The notes under the pieces were generated by a model. It saw only the letters and a list, made by a program, of their open reading frames with translations, did not search any database and was not told where the DNA came from. A stretch of DNA of 64,000 nucleotides, taken from contig NZ_CP036287.1 of the NCBI RefSeq assembly GCF_007748095.1, positions 6,634,001-6,698,000 of the forward strand. Reading direction: 5' to 3'. The translations under genes and the position numbers were made by a program. Shown piece by piece: positions 1 through 7,399 of the stretch (the first letter of the stretch is position 1; each line of letters opens with the position of its first letter). The stretch comes from Engelhardtia mirabilis. GTDB taxonomy: Bacteria > Planctomycetota > UBA1135 > GCA-002686595.

Positions 1-59
1 GAGGACGGGACCCAGCGCTGACTCGGTAGAGGAACGCTGGCGGGACGTGCGGTGGCGCG

Positions 60-211
60 GGGCGTACGGTGGCGGGATCATTGGGCGTACGGTGGCGGGA
101 TCATTTGTCCCACGGGCGGGGGGCCATCGCCGGCAAAGCCGGCGATGGCCCCCCCCCGTGGGACAAATGATCCCGCCACCGTACGCCCAATGATCCCGCC
201 ACCGGACGTCC
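60..211. repeat. Long hairpin repeat, family A, copy 1
   Basis: A long inverted repeat folds around an AAA loop near 135-137. The main arms are about 81-134 and 138-190, with a small mismatch in the G-rich part. Each arm carries GCGTACGGTGGCGGGATCAT followed by TTGTCCCA. A second, shorter copy of the same motif sits outside each arm (about 60-82 and 188-211). A near-identical element lies at 2867-2995, so the two flank the sigma-factor gene at 308-2830. The design resembles REP/BIME palindromes, but no RAYT transposase is present in the window. Confidence 0.85.
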
Positions 212-307
212 CGCCGCCCTACGCCCATGCCACCCCGTAGCTCCAGATTCCCGCGAGAATCCTGAGTCGCTCTCGAGCTCCCCGGAGAGGTCCATTCGAG
301 AGCAGCC

Positions 308-2830
308 ATGGATACCACCGCACGCACGATCGACCCGTCCGAACTCCTGGAGCACGCAGACTGGATGCGAGCCCTGGCCAAGCGCCTGGTGCTCGACTCC
401 GACTTCGCCGATGACGTGGTTCAGGAGGCCTGGGCTGCGGCCCTTGCGCGGCCGCCGCGCCAGGGGGTCCCGTTGGGAGCCTGGCTGGCGACGGTCGTGC
501 GCAACAAGGCGTTGGTCGGACGGCGCACCGCTGGGCGCAGGTCCGCGCGCGAGCGCGACGCTGCGCGGGGCGAGGCGATCCCCTCGACCGCGGAGTTGAG
601 CGAGCGCGCGGAGCTGCAGGGCTTGCTCGCGGAGCGCATCGGGCGACTGCCCGAGCCCTACCGCGAGGTCGTGCTGCTGCGCTACTTCGAGGACCTGAAG
701 CCGGCCGCCATCGCGGAGCACCTGGGGGTGCCCGTGAACACCGTGAACACCCGCCACGCGCGGGCCATGGATCGGATGCGCCGCGACCTGGACGCGCTGC
801 ACGGGGGCGACCGTCGACGTTGGTGCCTGGGACTGATCCCGCTCGCCGCGATGGATCGCGGCGGGGCGACGCTGCTCTCGAGCTTGAAGACCACCGTCAT
901 GGGAGCCTTGATCGTGTCGCATCCGCTGAAAGCCGCCGTCGCCTCCGCCCTCCTCGTCGTCGTCGCTGGAGGCGGGTTGTACGCCTGGAATCCGACACCA
1001 CCGGTCGAAGTCCCCGGCGCAGGCGAGGAGCTGGGTCCGGTGACATTGTCGACATCGTCGGGCGTCGCTCCGTCGGCGGCGGTGGCGGTCGCGAGCTCTG
1101 CGCCCACCGCTCGCGAAGAGGTCGCTGCACTCGATCGCGTCGTTCGCGGCCGGGTGACGGACCTGGACGGCGCCACGGTCGCCGGGGTCGCGATCCGCTC
1201 GTTCCACGAGGTCCAGGGCGGCACGGTCTCCGAGCTCTCGGCCACGAGCGGTGCGGACGGGACGTTCGAATGGCCCCTGGCAGCCGACGACGACTGGCCG
1301 ACGCTGCGCGCCCAGGCCGACGGCTACATCGGGTTGCGGATGCGCGCGCCCACCGGGCCGGACGAACCGACGCAGCTGCGGGTGACGCCCCTGCACCGGG
1401 CGCCGATCGAGATCAGGGTGACGAACCTGTCCAGTGGCGAGACGGTGCCGCGCTTCACGCTGCGCTGCTCGACCAACTTCGGGGCCCTGCCGGACGCGGA
1501 CCAGTACCTGGAGGGGTTACGAATGGAGACCCTCGACGGCCTCGCGGCCGGTGAGGTGGAGTTCGCCGCGGGTCTGCCGATGGTCGTGCGGGTGGAGCTG
1601 CTCGCCGGCGCCGTGCGAACCGTCGAGCTCGAGCAGGTTGTCACGCCGATGCAGGGGCAGCCGATCCAACTACAGTTCGAGGTCGACCTCGACGGCCCAG
1701 AACGCGCGCCGGGCGCGGTGCTGGCCACGGGCCGGGTGATCGACGCGCAGACTCTGCAGCCGGTGGCCGGGGCGCGAATCGAGCTGCTCGGCCTTGTCGA
1801 CGAGTCCGAAGCGATCCAGACCGAGCGCCAGGTCCAGTCGATGCTCGACGGGCACTTTCGCATCGCCTTCGACGAGGGAGGCCCGCGCGGCGTGGTGATC
1901 GCGAACCACCCCCATTACGAGCCCGCGAGCCTGTCCTTCGATGGATCGGGACCGATCGAGGTGCCGATGGTCCGCCGCGCTTCCCTCCGCGTAAGACTGG
2001 TCGATGGCGCGGGCAACAACGTGGCGGGCGGGCACTTGCTGCTGCGCTCGAGTTCGAACGCCTACGTGGACTACGACGGTCCCTTGGACGAACGCGCGAC
2101 GACAGGCCCCGACGGCGTCGCGGTGTTCGAGCATCTCCGCCCTGGCGGCTACATGATCCACGCTTTGAGAGACCGCAACGACGCCGACGAGAACGCCGTC
2201 GTCCGCCGCTCGTTGGAGATCGAGGCCGGGGTCCCGCTGGAGCTCGAGCTCGCCCTGGGGAACTCGGACCAAGTGACGGTCACCGGCACCGTCACAGGCG
2301 TGGTCGACCCGCCCGGGGCCGTGGTGCCCTACTTCCTCTCCCACGGAGCCGACGGTACTTGGGTGCGTGGGGCTCCGGAGGGGCTGCAGTACCGCGCCAC
2401 CGACCTGCGGGCAGGCAGGTACGTGGTGCTGCTCGGGCCGGCCATCGACGACCACATGGACGAGGTACTGATGGCGATCCTGCCCGCCGTCGAGCTGAGC
2501 GGGGAGGCGTCCCAAGCGATGGACTTGCGCTACCCCGCCCTGCGCTTCTCGGGGAGGTTGAGCGGTGTCGACGATCCGCGCAGCTTGACCGTCATCGCGA
2601 TGCCGGTGCTGCCCCCGGGGCTGGCCGCTGACCTGCTCGGCAGCGACGGCCGACGGATGCTCGAGGCCGCCGTGGACGACGCGGGGGCCTTCACCCTGCC
2701 GCCCCTCGGTGCGGGAGAGTTCGAGCTGCGCGTGGAGCGGCCTTGGGGCGAGCGGCTCGCTGCGCGGCCGCTGACGGTCTCCGCCGCGACGCCCGTCGAG
2801 CTGCCCGCCTGGGACTTGGGTGCTCGGTAG
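308..2830 (+). CDS. ECF sigma factor fused to a transmembrane segment and extracytoplasmic repeats
   Basis: An 840-residue protein. Residues about 12-80 form sigma region 2 (DDVVQEAW) and about 103-165 form region 4, with the helix-turn-helix around residues 131-155 (IAEHLGVPVNTVNTRHAR). A hydrophobic stretch at about 207-226 looks like a single membrane segment. The remaining 600 residues contain several segments of carboxypeptidase-regulatory/CnaB-like beta type, for example around residues 265-330 (VRGRVTDLDG) and 460-530. Typical ECF factors are about 200 residues, so this is a sigma factor with its own membrane anchor and external part. No separate anti-sigma gene is adjacent. The role is inferred to be transcription control by an envelope signal; the signal is unknown. 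The ATG at 308 is the first start before region 2. Confidence 0.85.
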   Translation: MDTTARTIDPSELLEHADWMRALAKRLVLDSDFADDVVQEAWAAALARPPRQGVPLGAWLATVVRNKALVGRRTAGRRSARERDAARGEAIPSTAELSERAELQGLLAERIGRLPEPYREVVLLRYFEDLKPAAIAEHLGVPVNTVNTRHARAMDRMRRDLDALHGGDRRRWCLGLIPLAAMDRGGATLLSSLKTTVMGALIVSHPLKAAVASALLVVVAGGGLYAWNPTPPVEVPGAGEELGPVTLSTSSGVAPSAAVAVASSAPTAREEVAALDRVVRGRVTDLDGATVAGVAIRSFHEVQGGTVSELSATSGADGTFEWPLAADDDWPTLRAQADGYIGLRMRAPTGPDEPTQLRVTPLHRAPIEIRVTNLSSGETVPRFTLRCSTNFGALPDADQYLEGLRMETLDGLAAGEVEFAAGLPMVVRVELLAGAVRTVELEQVVTPMQGQPIQLQFEVDLDGPERAPGAVLATGRVIDAQTLQPVAGARIELLGLVDESEAIQTERQVQSMLDGHFRIAFDEGGPRGVVIANHPHYEPASLSFDGSGPIEVPMVRRASLRVRLVDGAGNNVAGGHLLLRSSSNAYVDYDGPLDERATTGPDGVAVFEHLRPGGYMIHALRDRNDADENAVVRRSLEIEAGVPLELELALGNSDQVTVTGTVTGVVDPPGAVVPYFLSHGADGTWVRGAPEGLQYRATDLRAGRYVVLLGPAIDDHMDEVLMAILPAVELSGEASQAMDLRYPALRFSGRLSGVDDPRSLTVIAMPVLPPGLAADLLGSDGRRMLEAAVDDAGAFTLPPLGAGEFELRVERPWGERLAARPLTVSAATPVELPAWDLGAR

Positions 2831-2866
2831 TCCCGCCGGTGAATGCCGTTCGAACCGGCATCACCG

Positions 2867-2995
2867 GGGCGTACGGTGGCGGGATCATTTGTCCCACGGG
2901 AGGGGGGCCATCGCCGGCAAAGCCGGCGATGGCCCCTCCCGTGGGACAAATGATCCCGCCACCGTACGCCCAATGATCCCGCCACCGTACGCCCC
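2867..2995. repeat. Long hairpin repeat, family A, copy 2
   Basis: An inverted repeat with AAA loop at 2919-2921 and arms about 2867-2918 and 2922-2971. The left arm has two extra G residues in the G-rich part. An extra copy of the outer motif follows at 2971-2995. The outer sequence matches copy 1 at 60-211, while the G/C-rich interior differs slightly with the change kept paired in both arms. It begins 36 bp after the sigma-factor stop codon and may also act as a transcription barrier between that gene and phoU. Confidence 0.85.
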
Positions 2996-3012
2996 GCGCC
3001 AGCGTGCGTCCC

Positions 3013-3681
3013 TCAGACCGGATCGACGCCCAGACCGTGTCGGATGATCGCGCCGTCGACCATGTAGACCACGTCCTCGGCGATGTTGGTGGCGTGGTCG
3101 GCGATGCGCTCGAGGGCCTTGGAGACCGAGAAGAGCTGCATCCCGGGCTCGACCGACTCGGAGTTGCTCTCCATGGCGGCGATGACCTCGCGACCGATCT
3201 CCTTGTGGAGCTTGTCGATGGCGTCGTCGGCCTCGAGCACTTCCTGGGCCTTGACCACGTCGCCGCCCACGAAGGCGTCGAGGGACTTGCGCAGCATGTC
3301 CACCGCCTGCTCCATCATGGCCTTCATCTGGTGCGGCACCGGGAAGGGCGGTGCGGTGGTCAGGAAGGCGGCGCGCTTGGCGATCGAGACGGCCAGGTCG
3401 CCGATGCGCTCCAGGTCGTTGTCGATCTTGAGCACCGCCGCGATGAAGCGCAGGTCCGTGGCCACCGGCTGGTGCAGGGCCAGGAGCTTGAGGCAGTCCT
3501 CCTCCAGCTCGACCTCGCGCTCGTCGATCTCGCGGTCACCCGCCACCACGTCCAGGGCCAGGTCCTGCTTGCGCTCGAGCAGGGCCGTGATCGCCTTGCG
3601 GACGGAATCCTCGACCTGGGCCGCGAGGTAGAGCAGCCGCTTCTCGAGCTTCTCGAGGTCGGCGTGGAGGTGGTTGGACAT
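3013..3681 (-). CDS. phoU: Phosphate-specific transport accessory protein PhoU
   Basis: A 222-residue all-helical protein of normal PhoU length with two PhoU repeats (about residues 15-105 and 118-210). Characteristic segments include DLRFIAAVLKIDNDLERIGD and ERIADHATNIAEDVVY, which hold the conserved acidic metal-binding motifs. PhoU links Pst transporter activity to the PhoR/PhoB signalling pair and represses the Pho response when phosphate is plentiful. It is the last gene of the pstS-pstC-pstA-pstB-lipoprotein-phoU cluster, all on the minus strand, about 100 bp after the lipoprotein stop. Confidence 0.95.
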   Translation of the reverse strand: MSNHLHADLEKLEKRLLYLAAQVEDSVRKAITALLERKQDLALDVVAGDREIDEREVELEEDCLKLLALHQPVATDLRFIAAVLKIDNDLERIGDLAVSIAKRAAFLTTAPPFPVPHQMKAMMEQAVDMLRKSLDAFVGGDVVKAQEVLEADDAIDKLHKEIGREVIAAMESNSESVEPGMQLFSVSKALERIADHATNIAEDVVYMVDGAIIRHGLGVDPV

Positions 3682-3780
3682 GGTGGTTGTACGCCGCGGG
3701 AGGCCTTATCGGGGGCGACTATAGCCCATACCGGCCGGCGACCCGAGGGGCGACCGGATCAGGCCGGGCCGGCGTCCCGA

Positions 3781-4485
3781 TCAGTTGCGGGCCGCCTGGT
3801 AGGCGCGCAGGTCGTCCAGCTCCGCCGAACGGTAGCCCTTCCCGTTGATGAAGAGCGTGGAGTTCTCGGCGGGTACATCACCTCCGTCAAAGGCCGCCAA
3901 CTCCGGCGAACCCGCCCGGAAGACCCAGGTGAAGCCGTCCTCGCCCTCGCGCACGACGAAGCCCGTGGCCGTCTGCTCGTAGGCCCGCAGGGTCTCCAGG
4001 TGGGTGGAGCGGAAGGGTTTGCCGCCCAGGTACATGGTCGCCTGCTCGTTCGGCTCGCCGTCGCGGTCGAAGGCCGCCAGGTCCGCCGAGCCGGCGGGGA
4101 AGATCCAAGTGAAGTCGCCGGCGATGCGGGCGACGTAGCCCTCGCGGGTGGCGGCGTAGGCCCGGATCGTCGACTTCTCGGTCGAGCGCACGCCCACTCC
4201 GCCCACGAACACGGTCACGTTCTCGCCAGGCTCGTCGCCCGCGTCGAAGGCATGCAGCTCGTCGCTGCCCGCGAAGAAGACCCAGGGGAAGCCGCTCTCT
4301 CCCTCGCGGATGGCGAAGCCCGGCTTGATCGGGATGCCGGCGACGACCTCGGCCGCCGGAGCCGAGGAGCCGTGCTCGCTGTGAGCGGTGTGAGCGCCGT
4401 CGGCCGGAGTCGAGGAGCAGGCCGCCGCGCCGGCCAGGACCAGGGCGGCGAGCGAGAGACGAAGGGCTGCGGAGTTGTTCTGCAC
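3781..4485 (-). CDS. Triple-repeat lipoprotein inside the pst-phoU cluster
   Basis: A 234-residue protein if it starts at the GTG at 4485; the open frame runs further upstream but would overlap pstB. Residues 1-22 form a signal peptide ending in a lipobox-like GAAAC, with the lipidated Cys at 23. A short His/Ser-rich linker is followed by three tandem repeats of about 60 residues (roughly 56-112, 116-171, 175-232). The consensus is GF-REG-GF-WVF-AGS-EL-AFD, then a RS--L-TLRAY end. I do not recognise the repeat family. Its place between pstB and phoU suggests a surface or periplasmic role tied to phosphate status. This is inference from position only. Confidence 0.75.
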   Translation of the reverse strand: MQNNSAALRLSLAALVLAGAAACSSTPADGAHTAHSEHGSSAPAAEVVAGIPIKPGFAIREGESGFPWVFFAGSDELHAFDAGDEPGENVTVFVGGVGVRSTEKSTIRAYAATREGYVARIAGDFTWIFPAGSADLAAFDRDGEPNEQATMYLGGKPFRSTHLETLRAYEQTATGFVVREGEDGFTWVFRAGSPELAAFDGGDVPAENSTLFINGKGYRSAELDDLRAYQAARN

Positions 4486-4523
4486 GGGATTCTGGGTGCT
4501 GAGAATTCGCGATGTAAGGCTTG

Positions 4524-4542
4524 CCCGACCGAGCCGGTCGGG
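4524..4542 (-). other. Intercistronic hairpin after pstB
   Basis: A perfect 7-bp stem (CCCGACC/GGTCGGG) with a 5-nt loop lies between the pstB stop at 4652 and the lipoprotein start at 4485. No T-run follows on the minus strand, so it may be an mRNA processing or attenuation structure, not a full terminator. Confidence 0.4.
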
Positions 4543-4651
4543 ATGGTTCAGGTCTGCCGGCGAGATGGTCGGTTCTACGTTTGCTGAAGCGGGCGCTGTC
4601 AGGCCCGATCCCAAGTCCGTCGAAGCGGCCGGTGACGCGCTCGATTCGGCG

Positions 4652-5557
4652 TCAGCCGAAGCGGCCAGTAACATAGTCCTCGGTCTCCTTCAGCCGCGGC
4701 TGCAAGAAGATCTGTTCGGTGGGGCCGTACTCGACCAGTCGGCCGAGGTACATGAATGCGGTGAAGTCGCTGGTGCGCGACGCCTGCTGCATGTTGTGAG
4801 TCACGATCAGGATCGAGTAGGAGCCCTTGAGCTCGTCGATCAGCTCTTCGATGCGCCCGGTGGCGATCGGGTCGAGGGCGGAGCAGGGCTCGTCGAGCAA
4901 CAGCACTTCCGGCTCGGCCGCGATGGCCCGCGCGATGCATAGGCGCTGTTGCTGACCGCCGGACATGGCCAGGGCGCTCTGGTCCAGCCGATCCTTGGCC
5001 TCTTCCCACAGCCCGGCGCCGCGCAGGGAGCGCTCGCACACCTCTTCTAGCACTCCGCGATTGCGTTCGCCGTCGATCCGCAGGGGGTAGACGACGTTCT
5101 CGAAAATGCTCATCGGGAAGGGGTTGGGCTTCTGGAAGACCATCCCGATGCGCTTGCGGAGCTCGATCACGTCGACCTCGGCGCCGTAGATCGGATCACC
5201 GTTGAGGGTCATCTCGCCGTCGACCCGAACCGAGTCGATCAGGTCGTTCATGCGGTTGACGCAACGCAGGAGCGTCGACTTGCCGCAGCCCGAGGGACCG
5301 ATCAGCGAAGTCACCTTGCCGCGCGGGATCTTCATCGACACGTCCCACAGGGCCTGGGCGGTCCCGTACCACAACTTGAACTTGTCGATGCCGAGGACGA
5401 TCTCCTCGCGCTGGATCGCCGGGTGCGTCTCGGTTGCGAAGGCGTCCCCGCGCTTGATCGCCTCGAAGACACCCTCTCGCTGAACTCTCGAAGACATGAC
5501 TCCGGCTCCACCCGCGGTGTACGCGGAGTGTTTGACGTCGGTTCGGATCTGACTCAT
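4652..5557 (-). CDS. pstB: Phosphate ABC transporter ATP-binding protein PstB
   Basis: A 301-residue ATPase. The Walker A motif GPSGCGKST is at residues 87-95, the ABC signature MSGGQQQR about 197-204, and Walker B VLLLDEP about 217-223, with the conserved H in VTHNM near 251. The FQKPNPFPMSIFENV segment is typical of PstB. It powers high-affinity phosphate import with PstA and PstC. The N-terminus is about 45 residues longer than in E. coli PstB. A later start such as Met21 (GVMSSRV) is possible. It lies 18 bp downstream of the pstA stop, so the two are probably co-transcribed. Confidence 0.96.
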   Translation of the reverse strand: MSQIRTDVKHSAYTAGGAGVMSSRVQREGVFEAIKRGDAFATETHPAIQREEIVLGIDKFKLWYGTAQALWDVSMKIPRGKVTSLIGPSGCGKSTLLRCVNRMNDLIDSVRVDGEMTLNGDPIYGAEVDVIELRKRIGMVFQKPNPFPMSIFENVVYPLRIDGERNRGVLEEVCERSLRGAGLWEEAKDRLDQSALAMSGGQQQRLCIARAIAAEPEVLLLDEPCSALDPIATGRIEELIDELKGSYSILIVTHNMQQASRTSDFTAFMYLGRLVEYGPTEQIFLQPRLKETEDYVTGRFG

Positions 5558-5575
5558 GGACGCGGCCCTTCCCTA

Positions 5576-7399
5576 TCAGATGTGGCCGGAAACGAACTTG
5601 CGGCGCAGGTGGGACCGAATCCAGATCGCCACGACATTGAGCATGACGACGATGCCGATCAGCAGCAGGGTAGTCGTGAAGACCATCGGCTTGGCCGCCT
5701 CGCTGTTCTGGCTCTGGAAGCCCAGATCGAAGATGTGGAACCCCAGGTGCATGAAACTGCGCTCGGGGTGGACGTAGGGGAAGACGCCGTCGAGGGGCAG
5801 CTCGGGGGCCAACTTGACCGCCCCGACCAGCATCAGGGGCGCGACCTCACCGGCGCCGCGGGCGATGGCCAGGATCATGCCGGTCATGATGCCCGGCAGG
5901 GCCCGCGGCAGGACGATGCGAGAGATGGTCTGCCACTTGGTGGCACCACAGGCGTAGGAGCCCTCGCGCATGGAGCCCGGGACCGCCGCGACCGCTTCCT
6001 CGGTGGCGACGATCACCACCGGCAGGGTCAACAGAGCCAGGGTCAGCGAGGCCCACAGGATGCCGCCGGTGCCGTAGGTCGGGTTGGGCAGGCGCTCGGC
6101 GAAGAAGAGCTGGTCGATCGAGGCGCCGAAGATGTAGCAGAAGAAGCCCAGGCCGAAGACTCCGAAGACGATGCTGGGCACACCGGCCAGGTTGTTGACG
6201 GCGATACGGACGGTGCTGACCAGGGGACCGGGCTTGGCGTATTCGCGCAGGTACAGGGCGGCGAGCACGCCGAAGGGCACCACGGCGATGGACATGATCA
6301 GGGTCATGATCACCGTGCCGAAGATCGCCGGGAACACGCCGCCCTCGCTGTTGGCCTCGCGCGGGTCACCGCGCAGGAACTCGTTCCAGCGCGAGAGGTA
6401 GATGCCGAGCTTGTCCGCGAAGCCGATGCGGTTGGCAGGAAAGGCCCGCACGATGTCCCACAGCACCAGGGTGCGCGGGGTTCCGTAGGCGGTGTCGAAG
6501 CGGACCTGGTAGCGGGTGCCGAGGTCCTCGATTCGCTGGCGCTCCTCGGTCAGCTCGGCGATCTCGCCTTCCATGACCAGCAGCTCGGACTCGTAGCGCT
6601 GCCAAGCGGCGGCGGTCTCGGGCGACTCGACACCGCGTTCGAGCTCCACGGACTTGGCCTCGAGGCGCGCGCGTTCGATGCGGCGGTTGACGGCGCCGAT
6701 GCCCTCCTTCTCGACCTCGCGCTTCTCGGCGAAGAGGTCGCGCACCTCGTCGTGGTGCTGCTCGAAGAGCCCCCAGATCTCGGCCGGGTCGGTGGCCAGG
6801 ACCTGGTCGCCCTCGAGGAAAGCCGCCGGAATGCCGTAGAAGCGCCCCTTCTCGATGCGCTCGACGACGACGGCCCACTCCGGGAACGTGACCGCGCTCT
6901 CGAAGTCGGCCAGGGCCGTGCGCTCGTCGCTCTCGGCGCCGGCGGGGAGGATCGAGAGCTGACTGATCCAGTCGAAGTGGGTGTCGGTGTCCTCGTAGTT
7001 GCCGGTGCGCAGTTGCCAGCGTGAGACCTCGCCACCCCGCGTGTTGGCCTCGGCGTGGGCCACATCCGCGAGCGCCCCGGGCAGATTCGCGAACTCGTAC
7101 TCCTGGGGCTCGTAGAGGTCGAATTCGGCGACCTGGCCCATGAACGTCTCGCCGCGGGCGGTGGTCAGCTCCACCACCGACCTGGGCCAGAAGGTGCTCA
7201 GCCCCTGGAACAGCACCAGCCCCAGGAGGCCGATGATCATGATCAGGCCGATGGCCAGGGCGCCGCCGCTGAGCCAGATCATCGGCTGGCCGTCGGCCAC
7301 GACCGAGTGGGCGCGGCCACGCCGAGCGCCGGGGGCTTTGGAGCCGCGCTTGGCGGCGCCCGAGGACAGGCCAGGATCGACCGGGGTTCCGACGCTCAC
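5576..7399 (-). CDS. pstA: Phosphate ABC transporter permease PstA, with long periplasmic insert
   Basis: A 607-residue protein, about twice the length of E. coli PstA. The first transmembrane segment is near residues 40-62. A soluble insert of about 280 residues follows (about 70-350), with a charged coiled-coil part around 225-300. The permease core then runs to the C-terminus, with segments such as AVVPFGVLAALYLREYAKPG and the EAA loop around GSYACGATKWQTISRIVLP. It pairs with PstC to form the phosphate channel. The GTG start at 7399 overlaps the pstC stop (GTGA), so the two are translationally coupled. The insert is not part of the minimal transporter and its function is unknown. Confidence 0.93.
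   Translation of the reverse strand: MSVGTPVDPGLSSGAAKRGSKAPGARRGRAHSVVADGQPMIWLSGGALAIGLIMIIGLLGLVLFQGLSTFWPRSVVELTTARGETFMGQVAEFDLYEPQEYEFANLPGALADVAHAEANTRGGEVSRWQLRTGNYEDTDTHFDWISQLSILPAGAESDERTALADFESAVTFPEWAVVVERIEKGRFYGIPAAFLEGDQVLATDPAEIWGLFEQHHDEVRDLFAEKREVEKEGIGAVNRRIERARLEAKSVELERGVESPETAAAWQRYESELLVMEGEIAELTEERQRIEDLGTRYQVRFDTAYGTPRTLVLWDIVRAFPANRIGFADKLGIYLSRWNEFLRGDPREANSEGGVFPAIFGTVIMTLIMSIAVVPFGVLAALYLREYAKPGPLVSTVRIAVNNLAGVPSIVFGVFGLGFFCYIFGASIDQLFFAERLPNPTYGTGGILWASLTLALLTLPVVIVATEEAVAAVPGSMREGSYACGATKWQTISRIVLPRALPGIMTGMILAIARGAGEVAPLMLVGAVKLAPELPLDGVFPYVHPERSFMHLGFHIFDLGFQSQNSEAAKPMVFTTTLLLIGIVVMLNVVAIWIRSHLRRKFVSGHI

Noticed and set aside
60..211. Possible CRISPR or integron attC site
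   Set aside because: There is one hairpin with paired arms, no regularly spaced direct repeats with spacers, no cas genes, and no attC core-site motifs or integrase.
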